Assembly: GCA_050015495.1 (NCBI GenBank) | Contig: JBEKBH010000015.1 | Location: 30,089-94,088, forward strand | Direction of reading: 5' to 3' | DNA from: Palsa-1439 sp050015495 | GTDB taxonomy: Bacteria; Verrucomicrobiota; Verrucomicrobiia; Palsa-1439 | Length of the DNA stretch: 64,000 bases | Shown: one piece after another, positions 43,161 to 50,995 of the stretch | Layout: each line of letters begins with the position of its first letter | Position numbering within the stretch: position 1 is the stretch's first letter | Notes under the pieces: generated by a model | The model's database searches: none | The model's input: the letters and a program-made list of their open reading frames with translations, nothing else | What the model was told of the DNA's origin: nothing | Program-made: the position numbers and the translations under genes

Positions 43161-44181
43161 AAAGCCGCTCCTTTTCGAGGTTGAGTTTGGTCATCAAGGC
43201 CATCGCCCGCGCCTCGACGATCTGGTCGCAGGCGGCCAGTTCCTGCTCGCGCGAGCGCACGTTTTCACGCACGAGCGCTTCGAGATCGTCGATGTTGTAG
43301 AGGTATGCGCCGTCGATCCGTTGCACGTCGGGGTCGATGTTGCGCGGGACGGAAATATCGATGAGGAACAGCGGGCGGTTGCGCCGGTGTTTCATCAGCG
43401 CCTCGACGTCGGCCCGGTGCAACAGCGTCTTCGGGCAGCCCGTCGAGGCGACGACGATGTCGGCATCGGCCATCGCGGCCAGGCAGGACTCGAACCGCAC
43501 CGCCTGTCCGCCGAATTCGTTCGCCAGTTCGACGGCGCGGTCGAACGAACGATTGGAGACGAGAATGGATCGGGCGCCCTTCTTGGCGAGGTGGCGAACA
43601 CACGCTTCGCCCATCTGGCCCGCGCCGATGATGATGACCGTTTGCTTCGACAGGTCGCTACGGAAAATCTTTTCAGCCAATTCGACCGCCACGCTGCCGA
43701 CGGAGGTTGCGCCGCGTCCGATGCTCGTGCGAGCGCGGATTTCCTTGACGGCCTGAAATGTTTTCTGGAAGACGCGGTTGAGCACGCGGCCCGTGAGCCG
43801 GGCGGCCTGGGCGGTGTCATAAGCCTTCTTCACCTGGCCGGTGATTTCCGTCTCACCGATCACCATCGAGTCGAGCCCGCCCGCCACGCGAAACAGATGG
43901 CGCAACGCCCCGACGTCTTCGTGCACATACACGTGCGAGCCGTAATCACGCGGTTCCGCGCTGAGCAATCGGAACAGTGAATCGATGCGGCCGGTCACCC
44001 GCGCCGTTGTGCCGTAGATCTCCACGCGGTTGCAGGTCGAGAGCAGGACGATTTCATCGAGGTCGCCGCAAATCTTCAGCCGGCACGCCTGGCAGACCAA
44101 CTGGGACGGTTTGACGGCGAGTTGCTCGCGCAATTCGACCGGCGCCGTCTTGTAGCTCACGCCCGCCACGAACAGTGTCAT
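43096..44181 (-). CDS. hemA: Glutamyl-tRNA reductase, lacking most of the dimerisation domain
   Basis: 361 residues from the ATG at 44181 that overlaps the resB stop (ATGA). HemA reduces glutamyl-tRNA to glutamate semialdehyde, the first step to all tetrapyrroles. STCNRVEIYG holds the catalytic Cys, VIGETEITGQVKKAY binds tRNA-Glu, and IIGAGQMGEACVRHL binds NADPH. HemA is usually about 420 residues; here the chain stops soon after the spinal helix (ACDQIVEARAMALMTKLN), so the C-terminal dimerisation domain is missing. Either it is a short natural form linked to ccsA or a frameshift fused the two reading regions. Confidence 0.9.
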   Translation of the reverse strand: MTLFVAGVSYKTAPVELREQLAVKPSQLVCQACRLKICGDLDEIVLLSTCNRVEIYGTTARVTGRIDSLFRLLSAEPRDYGSHVYVHEDVGALRHLFRVAGGLDSMVIGETEITGQVKKAYDTAQAARLTGRVLNRVFQKTFQAVKEIRARTSIGRGATSVGSVAVELAEKIFRSDLSKQTVIIIGAGQMGEACVRHLAKKGARSILVSNRSFDRAVELANEFGGQAVRFESCLAAMADADIVVASTGCPKTLLHRADVEALMKHRRNRPLFLIDISVPRNIDPDVQRIDGAYLYNIDDLEALVRENVRSREQELAACDQIVEARAMALMTKLNLEKERLYDVGIQSQPRWVSHGAAVLGS

Positions 44182-45392
44182 GCCGCTTTCCTCCGGGCGT
44201 CGAGCCAGGGATTGAGGTAGAAGACGATGAACAATCCGGCGATCATGAACGCGAACCCGGAGTAGACGACCGCGACGCCGGGATCTTTCACCACTTGCAG
44301 CGACGTGTAGGACAAATCCTCGGGATTGTAGCCGGACTGGTAGAACGTGTAGCCCTTGTAGGAGAACGGGCTGTTGACCTCGACAACCCGCCGGCCGACG
44401 ACCGACCCGCCGTCGATCAATTCCAGCGTGCTTTTGAACGATTTGATCGGTCCCGTGGGCATTGTCTTTGGCGCGGTCGCGCCGCGACTCTCGTACACCA
44501 TTTGCAACGGGCTGGGACCGGAGGACTGGCTGTCCTTCGTGTGCATGTCGAAGTCCGGGAACCTGGCAAACAACCAGCGATGGTTCTGATAAGTCGGACC
44601 GTTGACCGCCACGAGGACCGCGGGGTTGCGGGGTTCGTTGGACCGGCTGGTGACCTCGCGCGTCTGCATATCGACGACGAAATCGGGCAAATACTTCAGG
44701 ATGGTGATCTTGAATTCGCCGAACGCCTGTTCGACGCCCACTGTGACCGGCAACGCGGCCTTGAGATTTTTCTCCGGCCACGAAACCAGCACTTTGTCCC
44801 CGCCGTTGTCATTTCCCGCTGGCGCGTTGCGTCCAGCGACGGCGCCCGGTTGGTCGTAGGTCTCGATTTCAAATTTCGTCAGGTGAATCGCAAACGGCAG
44901 TGGCTTGATACTATTTTCCGTTACGACCTGCGCGTTCGTCTCGCCTTCGCGAAGTTCGATGTAGCCCTTTTCGCCCCAGACGCCCCGGATCACGCCGCCC
45001 GTCAGTATGAGGAGTATGCTGATATGCGTGAGCATCGAGCCGAAGGCGCGGTATCGCGCGTAGCCGCTGGTGCGCCGCACGGTGGCAAACCGCCGCGTAC
45101 TGCATACCGCCACACTCGCGGCAAGCGTCCCGAGCAAGCCGATAAACCAAACGGAATAGAAGACGTGGGTCAGGCCCAGTTTGCCGAACAAGTCCATGCG
45201 GCCCGCCCCGTCCGGATAGTGGCGAAGATATTTCGCCACGTCGGCTCCCTGTGGAATCAGCGTGCCGGCGATGCAGGCGACCGCGATGACGATCACCACG
45301 GTCACCGCGAATTTTACTGAAGCCAATCGATCAACGACCCGTGCGGTAAAAGGCTTCATCGGTGCATTCAACTTGTCTTTGGCTCTGACCAT
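44178..45392 (-). CDS. resB: ResB/Ccs1 cytochrome c assembly protein
   Basis: 404 residues (393 if the Met at 45359 is used). Three N-terminal membrane helices (FAVTVVIVIAVACIAGTLIPQG, VFYSVWFIGLLGTLAASVAV, FGSMLTHISILLILTGGVI), a large periplasmic domain and a final helix (VAVVYSGFAFMIAGLFIVFYL) match ResB. It is the partner of CcsA in System II. As the first gene of the 11-kb operon it lies 30 bases from a sigma-54-type promoter. Confidence 0.93.
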   Translation of the reverse strand: MVRAKDKLNAPMKPFTARVVDRLASVKFAVTVVIVIAVACIAGTLIPQGADVAKYLRHYPDGAGRMDLFGKLGLTHVFYSVWFIGLLGTLAASVAVCSTRRFATVRRTSGYARYRAFGSMLTHISILLILTGGVIRGVWGEKGYIELREGETNAQVVTENSIKPLPFAIHLTKFEIETYDQPGAVAGRNAPAGNDNGGDKVLVSWPEKNLKAALPVTVGVEQAFGEFKITILKYLPDFVVDMQTREVTSRSNEPRNPAVLVAVNGPTYQNHRWLFARFPDFDMHTKDSQSSGPSPLQMVYESRGATAPKTMPTGPIKSFKSTLELIDGGSVVGRRVVEVNSPFSYKGYTFYQSGYNPEDLSYTSLQVVKDPGVAVVYSGFAFMIAGLFIVFYLNPWLDARRKAA

Positions 45393-45422
45393 CGCGACAC
45401 TTTTGGTACGGCCTGTCGGTTA

Positions 45423-45437
45423 GCAGTGGCCTTGCCA
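45423..45437 (-). promoter_or_regulatory. Candidate sigma-54 promoter of the resB-to-ntrC-type operon
   Basis: Minus strand TGGCAAGGCCACTGC: GG and GC ten bases apart, with the extended TGGCA and CTGC halves intact. Predicted transcription start near 45411, about 19 bases before resB. Confidence 0.6.
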
Positions 45438-45602
45438 GTGAGAGATGACGAACGATCCGATAGTTTGCAACGAATTGATTGACAGGGTCTTGCACTGCGC
45501 GAAATCACGCAGGTCATGAATTGGGCAAACCTGATGTCGAGCGACAGATTGGCGGGAAGCAACCGTTTCCTCGACAGCTTGTCACCGTCACAGGAAACGA
45601 AA

Positions 45603-45635
45603 ACGCCGCGCGAAGCTGTTGGCCTCACGCGGCGT
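45603..45635 (-). terminator. Rho-independent terminator after the tetrahaem cytochrome gene
   Basis: On the minus strand the perfect 8-base stem ACGCCGCG/CGCGGCGT with a 17-base loop is followed by TTTTC. It lies 23 bases past the stop at 45658 and separates this gene from the resB operon promoter. Confidence 0.75.
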
Positions 45636-45657
45636 CGGTGATTGAACCTGCAGTGAC

Positions 45658-46251
45658 CTAGTGCTTCACCTTGGGATCCGGATGCGCGATCTTCGCGAAG
45701 GCTTGCTCGTAATCGAAGCCGACCTTCTTACCGTCCTTGGTTGTGTAGAGATCCGGTTTCCAAGCCGGGTTCTGATCGTTGTGACACATCTCGCAGCTCT
45801 TTGACGCGGGATAAACCAATCCGGCGTCGATGGCTTTCGCATGGTCTTCCATCGTGCTCTTCGCCATGTATTTCTTCCCCGGGCCGTGGCACGATTCGCA
45901 GGTGACGCCATCTTCGGGTTTGATCTTTTCGGTGGCGACTGATTCGGTGAAGTTGTACGCGGTCGAGTGACATTTCAGGCATTTCCCGCTGGTCTGGGGA
46001 TTGTCAACGCCGACTTTGGCGCCGACAGCCTTGGCCTCGGGCGTGCCAAGCAATTCGAATGCTTTCGCGTGAGGGCTGGCCTGCCATTTGCCGTACGCGT
46101 TGCCGCTGTCATCGGACTTGTGGCAGATGCTGCACATTTTGGGGCCAATGTAGTTGGCCGGGTCGCGGTCGGCCGCGAACGAGCTGCGCGCGCTCACCAA
46201 TGCTGCGGCGAACATGAATCCCGCCGCTAAAATGAATCGTTGTCTGATCAT
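45658..46251 (-). CDS. Tetrahaem cytochrome c554-like periplasmic carrier
   Basis: 197 residues from the ATG at 46251. Signal peptide FILAAGFMFAAALVSARSSFA. Four CxxCH motifs: CSICH, CLKCH, CESCH, CEMCH, with GPKMCSICHKS, KWQASPHAKAFELL and VTCESCHGPG matching the cytochrome c554 family. It is monocistronic: terminator downstream and its own promoter candidate upstream. A soluble shuttle between inner-membrane quinol oxidases and the outer-membrane conduit is a reasonable inference. Confidence 0.88.
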   Translation of the reverse strand: MIRQRFILAAGFMFAAALVSARSSFAADRDPANYIGPKMCSICHKSDDSGNAYGKWQASPHAKAFELLGTPEAKAVGAKVGVDNPQTSGKCLKCHSTAYNFTESVATEKIKPEDGVTCESCHGPGKKYMAKSTMEDHAKAIDAGLVYPASKSCEMCHNDQNPAWKPDLYTTKDGKKVGFDYEQAFAKIAHPDPKVKH

Positions 46252-46298
46252 CGTATCCCCCCTAGATTGTTGCACACTTGTTGCGCAGATACATGTTA

Positions 46299-46314
46299 AC
46301 AACTTACGTGCCAT
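46299..46314 (-). promoter_or_regulatory. Possible sigma-54 promoter of the tetrahaem cytochrome gene
   Basis: Minus strand TGGCACGTAAGTTGTT agrees with TGGCACG-N4-TTGC except that the -12 GC is GT. Predicted start near 46287, giving a leader of about 36 bases. Confidence 0.45.
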
Positions 46315-46483
46315 TCATTGTGACCACAATCGCAACAATCTTCAACCAAGAATGTTCGGTCACGCGCCGAACCGGGTCAGGGCTCGTGTCCCATCCATGG
46401 ATGCGCGATTTCGCGCCCCGCCGGTGCGCGATTTGGCGCAGCGATCGTCGTTAGAAATCCTCCTGCCATTGCCCCACGCCACG

Positions 46484-47629
46484 TCAAGGCCGCGTCTGCG
46501 CCGGGAGTTCGTGTGGCGCGCCGTAAACGTCGAAGTGGTACTGACGACCGTGAAACGTGATGGTGCTCTCCGAGAGATGACCGACGACGCCAAACGCCAC
46601 CGCCAACACCACGGCGACCACGCCAATCGTCACGGCGATGCGCCGCTTCTTCGGATGGCGCTCGGGGCTGCGGTCGAGGAACGGCCAGAGCAGCAGCAAC
46701 ACCTGGGGAATCAACGAGACAAACAACCCGAGCGTCTTCGGGAAGTATTTCAACAACTGGTACGTCGGGAGAAAATACCATTCCGGCTTGATGCCTTCCG
46801 GTGTCGTGAATGGGTCGGCTTTCTCGCCGAGTTCGACGGGCCAAAGCACGACGAGCGTCACGAGGACGCCGATCAACGCGCAGAATACCACGCCCTCTTT
46901 GAGGACGTGGTTGGGGAAGAACGGGATGCCGTTCGATTGGTCGATGGGTTTTTCTTCGCCCACACGCTCCAGCGTGGCCAATCCCTGCGCCCGCATCAGA
47001 ACCAGGTGCGTCGCCAGCAGCATCGTCAACACCCACGGCAGCACGACAACGTGCAACACGTAAAACCGCGCCAGCGTTTCACCGGTCACTCCTTCGCCGC
47101 CCCGCAACAGCGTCCGCAAGTACTGCCCGGCCACCGGAATCGCCCCGGTGATCTCGGTGCCGACGGTCGTGGCCCAGTAGGAGAGCTGGTTCCACGGCAG
47201 CAAGTAGCCGGTGAAGCCGAACGTCACCGTGCAGCCGATGATGAACACGCCGAGCACCCACGTCAGCTCCCGCGGCTTCTTGTACGCTCCCATGAAGAAC
47301 GTGCGCATCATGTGCACCAGCACGCAGAGAATCATCAACGTGGCGCCCCAGGCGTGCAGTCCGCGGATCAGCCAGCCGAAGTGGGCCTTGGTCATGATGT
47401 AGCGCACGCTCTCGAACGCCGTGTTCGTGGTCGGCCGGTAATAAATCATCAGCAAAATGCCGGTGACCACCTGATTGAGGAACAGGAACAACGACAGACT
47501 GCCGAAAGTGTGCCAGAAACCGACGTGCCCGGGCAACGGCTTGTGCGCCTGTTTGTCCGCGAAATGCTCGATGTCGTCCACGTCGTAGCGCGCGGCCAAC
47601 CAGGGACGAAGTTTGTGGTACAGGCTCAT
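46484..47629 (-). CDS. Cytochrome b of a Rieske/cytochrome b complex
   Basis: 381 residues, eight membrane helices. Haem-binding His pairs are seen in GWLIRGLHAWGATLMILCVLVHMMRTFF and ARFYVLHVVVLPWVLTMLLATHLVLM. GYLLPWNQ and the quinol-site motif PEWYFLPTYQLL (PEWY) are present. N-terminal four-helix and C-terminal parts are in one chain, as in bc1 rather than split b6f. It follows the Rieske gene with a four-base overlap. No cytochrome c1 is encoded; multihaem cytochromes take its place. Confidence 0.93.
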   Translation of the reverse strand: MSLYHKLRPWLAARYDVDDIEHFADKQAHKPLPGHVGFWHTFGSLSLFLFLNQVVTGILLMIYYRPTTNTAFESVRYIMTKAHFGWLIRGLHAWGATLMILCVLVHMMRTFFMGAYKKPRELTWVLGVFIIGCTVTFGFTGYLLPWNQLSYWATTVGTEITGAIPVAGQYLRTLLRGGEGVTGETLARFYVLHVVVLPWVLTMLLATHLVLMRAQGLATLERVGEEKPIDQSNGIPFFPNHVLKEGVVFCALIGVLVTLVVLWPVELGEKADPFTTPEGIKPEWYFLPTYQLLKYFPKTLGLFVSLIPQVLLLLWPFLDRSPERHPKKRRIAVTIGVVAVVLAVAFGVVGHLSESTITFHGRQYHFDVYGAPHELPAQTRP

Positions 47630-48063
47630 GCCGATTTCACCAATACTTCGCCGTTCACCACGGCCACGTCATGTTCGGTCAACGGGCGCGGCGGCGGTCC
47701 GGAAACCACCCGCCCGCTGGTGTCGAATACGCCGGCGTGGCACGGGCACTCGATCTGGTGCCGTTGGGCGTTCCATTGGACGATGCAACCCAGGTGCGTG
47801 CAAATCGCCGAGTAGGCCCGGAACCCCTGCGGCGTGCGAAAGACGACGACCGGCTGACCACCGATTGCCACCATCTTGTGGTCCCATTCCTTGAAATCGT
47901 CCACCTTGCCCGCGGACACGGTTTGCACGCTCGGCCCGCGTCGCTGCGCCGGCCAGACGTAGCTGAGCACGGGGGCGACAAAGGCGATTCCCCACGCGAT
48001 CAGGCCGCCCGCGAGCAGCCAATCCAAAAACGTGCGACGCGATACTTTCTGGTCGCCGTTCAT
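47626..48063 (-). CDS. Rieske iron-sulfur protein
   Basis: 145 residues from the ATG at 48063 (overlapping the previous stop by ATGA). SRRTFLDWLLAGGLIAWGIAF is a Tat-type signal anchor. The [2Fe-2S] ligands are in CTHLGC and CPCHAG. It carries electrons from quinol at the cytochrome b Qo site to a c-type cytochrome, here presumably the nonahaem protein encoded upstream. Length is usual for a minimal Rieske protein. Confidence 0.95.
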   Translation of the reverse strand: MNGDQKVSRRTFLDWLLAGGLIAWGIAFVAPVLSYVWPAQRRGPSVQTVSAGKVDDFKEWDHKMVAIGGQPVVVFRTPQGFRAYSAICTHLGCIVQWNAQRHQIECPCHAGVFDTSGRVVSGPPPRPLTEHDVAVVNGEVLVKSA

Positions 48064-49280
48064 CGTCCGCCCCGTTTCTCGATTTGCTGCCGCTTGAGCC
48101 AGAACAACACCCCCATCAACGCGAGGAAAATCCAGATCGGCGTCAACGCCAGCCGCTTCCAACGCTCCACCTGCTCCAGGCCCGCGATATTCGATTGCGT
48201 CAGCTTCACAATTTCCGCTGACTGCGCGGCAACGGGCTTCAATTGATCGAGTGCGAGCGTATGCTGCAACGCTTCCAACTGGGTGACCTGCGTATTCGCC
48301 TCCTGTAACAGCAGTTGCTCATCATCGGTCGCCAGGCCGCGCACGGTCGCTTCGTGCACGCGGGTTTCAGCGCGGTCATAATCCCTCCGGCTGTCGCGAA
48401 TGAGCGTGGCGACGGCGTCGCGGACACCGAGTTCCTTCGGATCGTTGGCGTGGCACTGCACGCAGGATTTCGCAAACAACTCGACCGACGCCTTCTGGAT
48501 CGCGTGATTGCCGTGGCAGCTCACACATTCACTGAACAAACCCGCCGCGGCTGCCTCGGCGTGGGGGCTTTTGGCAAACAGCTCGCGCTGGCGGACGTGA
48601 CACTTCCCGCACACTTCGCCGACCTGCGCCGTTCCCGGCGGACTGGCTCCGTGACTGCCGTGGCAGGTCACGCAGGTGGGCGCGCTCAAATCGCCCTTCT
48701 CGAACAGCATCGTCGCGTGGTAGCTCGTCTTGTACTGGGCGACGATGTCGCTGGGAAGTTTGTATTGATCCATCAGCGTCGCGTTGCCGTGGCAGTGGCC
48801 GCACGTTTCGGGAATGTTGGTTGGATAGACGCGGCTGCCCGGTGTCTTGGGAGAAAGGATGTCGTGAACGCCGTGGCAATCAATGCAGACGGCCACGTGT
48901 TGGTCGTTGTGCTCGAACAACTGTTCGCCGTGCTTGCTGGTCTTGTAGCGCGCGAACTGGTCCGTGGACAACCCGTAGGGGTTCATGCGTCGCACGTCGC
49001 TGTGGCAGGAGGCGCAGAGTTCCGCGATTCCCTGCTTGGTGTTCGGACTGCGAAAATTATCGGTGACGTGGGCGGTCTCGTCAGTGATTTTGGGATCGCC
49101 ACCGTGACAATCCACGCAATTCAGTCCCGCCTGCGCATGCACGCTGGCGGAGAATTGGTGCGTCTCGTTGGTGTGGCAGTTGAGACACGAGATGCCGGCC
49201 GCGCGGACAGCGCCGCTCGTCATCACCAGGCAACACCCGATGGCGATTACATGGGTCCGCCGTTGTGGCAGTCGCTGCAT
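48060..49280 (-). CDS. Nonahaem c-type cytochrome with C-terminal membrane anchor
   Basis: 406 residues from the ATG at 49280. Signal HVIAIGCCLVMTSGAVRA. Nine CxxCH motifs (CLNCH, CVDCH, CASCH, CIDCH, CGHCH, CVTCH, CGKCH, CVSCH, CVQCH), repeating the IPETCGHCH and CxxCHGxH pattern of the CbcL-like protein, so the two are related. A helical segment (DEQLLLQEANTQVTQLEALQ) and a C-terminal membrane helix (LTPIWIFLALMGVLFWL) follow. It replaces cytochrome c1 in the bc-type complex. It overlaps the upstream gene by 34 bases. Confidence 0.9.
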   Translation of the reverse strand: MQRLPQRRTHVIAIGCCLVMTSGAVRAAGISCLNCHTNETHQFSASVHAQAGLNCVDCHGGDPKITDETAHVTDNFRSPNTKQGIAELCASCHSDVRRMNPYGLSTDQFARYKTSKHGEQLFEHNDQHVAVCIDCHGVHDILSPKTPGSRVYPTNIPETCGHCHGNATLMDQYKLPSDIVAQYKTSYHATMLFEKGDLSAPTCVTCHGSHGASPPGTAQVGEVCGKCHVRQRELFAKSPHAEAAAAGLFSECVSCHGNHAIQKASVELFAKSCVQCHANDPKELGVRDAVATLIRDSRRDYDRAETRVHEATVRGLATDDEQLLLQEANTQVTQLEALQHTLALDQLKPVAAQSAEIVKLTQSNIAGLEQVERWKRLALTPIWIFLALMGVLFWLKRQQIEKRGGR

Positions 49281-50722
49281 TTCATACCTTTCCAAGAATC
49301 ACCGAGGTCGGGCGCGGGATGCTGGAATTCCAGTCCCTGGGCGCTCACGGTCGTCAACTCGGTGCCCCCGCCCTGGGCAATGATAGTGTGGCAACTGTTG
49401 CAGTTTGCCGAGATCTTTTTGCCGTCAGCGCTGACGTGTTGATCGTCGTGGCAGCGGAAACAGCCGGCCGATTTGAGATGACCGATGTTGTCCGGATACA
49501 CTTTCCAACTCGATTTCATCTCCGGGAAGAAATTCTCGTCGTAAATTCGCTGGACCTCCTGGATGGCGGAATCGACTCTGGCCCGCTCGTTGTCGTTCGT
49601 GTAGCCGGCCCGCAGCGCCGCGGCGATCTTTGTTTCCGCTTCCGCCGTGGTCGCATAATCGCCCGCGAGCGCCGCCACCGCGTTCTTCTTGATCGACGGC
49701 AACGATGGATCGATGCGGCCGAGCGCCAGTGACGTGTCCACCGCGTCGTCGGGCGCCCGGAAGACGTGCGTGGGTCGATTATGGCAATCGATGCAATCCA
49801 TGCGGCGCGGCGCGGCCTTGGCCAGTTGATCGGGCGTCAGTTTTCCGTCCTTGGATTCGTACACGGTGACGTGGCCCTGGCGGTCCGTGATGCGCACCCA
49901 CGGGATGACCTGTCGCGCTTCGTCCGTCGCGATGTACTCGACCTTGTTGGCGACGTTCATGTGCCAGTGGATCCCGCCCACGGGGCCGTGCGTCGGGTCG
50001 CCGCCGCCAACTTTCAGCAGCATCTCGATCGTCCACGGGCTGTTCTTTTCGTCCGACATGAAATGCGTGCGCACTTTCTCGACGGCGCCATAAAATTTCT
50101 GGGGCCAATGGCACTGTTCGCACGTCTCCTGCGCCGGACGCAGGTTCTTAACGGGTGTCGGAATCGGACGCGGGTACTTGTGAAAGAGCGTGGCGTACAC
50201 CTGATAGCTGCCCGAGAGCTTGGATTTCACAAACCACGTCGCCCCCGGCCCGATGTGGCACTGGACACAGGCGACCCGCGCATGGGACGAATTGTGGTAG
50301 GCCGTGTACTCGGGCTTCATCACGGCGTGACAGGTCTGTCCGCAGAACTGGACCGACTCGGTGAACTCGTACGTGCGATAACTGCCGAGCGCCGTAAACA
50401 TCAGAAACACGAACGTGACGACCGCAACCGCGAGGAACGCATTGCGCTGGCGTGGCACGTTGAAATCAATGCGCGGGTGTCTCGGGATTTCCCCCGGAGC
50501 AAGCCGGCGGCGATGGCGTCGTTCCCGCAGCACGCCGAAAAGGACCAACAACAAGCCCGCCGAGAGGAACGACGGGGCGACGATGTACGTCAGGATCCCC
50601 ATGTAGGGGCTGCTGAAACCGGCGTAGAAATCGATGCCGATCAGGCAGACGACCGCGAAAAAACTGCATGAGGCAAGGATAATGCCGATCAAGCTGATCC
50701 AGTTTTGGATCAGCGATGGCAT
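49247..50722 (-). CDS. Inner-membrane heptahaem NapC/NirT-type cytochrome (ImcH-like)
   Basis: 491 residues from the ATG at 50722 (a GTG at 50761 is in frame but would leave almost no leader). Three N-terminal membrane helices, then NapC/NirT-type sequence: FTESVQFCGQTCHAVMKPEYTAYHNSSHARVACVQCHIGPGA. Haem sites: CGQTCH (CxxxCH) and six CxxCH (CVQCH, CEQCH, CIDCH, CFRCH, CNSCH, CSDCH). Several membrane helices, a NapC domain and seven haems recall Geobacter ImcH, a quinol dehydrogenase for high-potential acceptors. It is first in the operon with the Rieske/cytochrome b genes. Confidence 0.87.
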   Translation of the reverse strand: MPSLIQNWISLIGIILASCSFFAVVCLIGIDFYAGFSSPYMGILTYIVAPSFLSAGLLLVLFGVLRERRHRRRLAPGEIPRHPRIDFNVPRQRNAFLAVAVVTFVFLMFTALGSYRTYEFTESVQFCGQTCHAVMKPEYTAYHNSSHARVACVQCHIGPGATWFVKSKLSGSYQVYATLFHKYPRPIPTPVKNLRPAQETCEQCHWPQKFYGAVEKVRTHFMSDEKNSPWTIEMLLKVGGGDPTHGPVGGIHWHMNVANKVEYIATDEARQVIPWVRITDRQGHVTVYESKDGKLTPDQLAKAAPRRMDCIDCHNRPTHVFRAPDDAVDTSLALGRIDPSLPSIKKNAVAALAGDYATTAEAETKIAAALRAGYTNDNERARVDSAIQEVQRIYDENFFPEMKSSWKVYPDNIGHLKSAGCFRCHDDQHVSADGKKISANCNSCHTIIAQGGGTELTTVSAQGLEFQHPAPDLGDSWKGMKCSDCHNGGPM

Positions 50723-50782
50723 CTTCTCGGGCGCGTCAGCTCGTTGGCGAGAGTCGTCCACTTCGATAGCCGTGCAGTCCTA

Positions 50783-50797
50783 GCAGCGTTGGTGCCA
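50783..50797 (-). promoter_or_regulatory. Sigma-54 promoter of the ImcH-like/Rieske/cytochrome b operon
   Basis: Minus strand TGGCACCAACGCTGC: intact TGGCAC and CTGC halves with GG and GC ten bases apart. Predicted start near 50771, about 50 bases before the ATG at 50722. Confidence 0.7.
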
Positions 50798-50995
50798 TGA
50801 CATCAAGCTTGTTCGTCAACCGGTTCGCCGGCAACGGGTTCCCCGCGAACCTCCAGCATCGTCGAGTGCACGTCTCGCGGACAAACTGACGGGAATCCGG
50901 GCCCTTGCGCTGACAACTCGTCAGCCGTCGATGACTCGACAGATTCAACTCCCGCATGTATAGACATTGCGCAACGCGGAACCTCGGATGAAGTG

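Noticed and set aside
46154..47815. 553-residue plus-strand open frame
   Set aside because: Antisense to cytochrome b and Rieske genes; composition is that of a shadow frame.
30479..50722. A cytochrome c nitrite reductase (NrfA) or octahaem nitrite/hydroxylamine reductase among the multihaem proteins
   Set aside because: No CxxCK site or other enzyme-type haem motif was found; all sites are CxxCH, CxxxCH or CxxxxCH, as in electron carriers.
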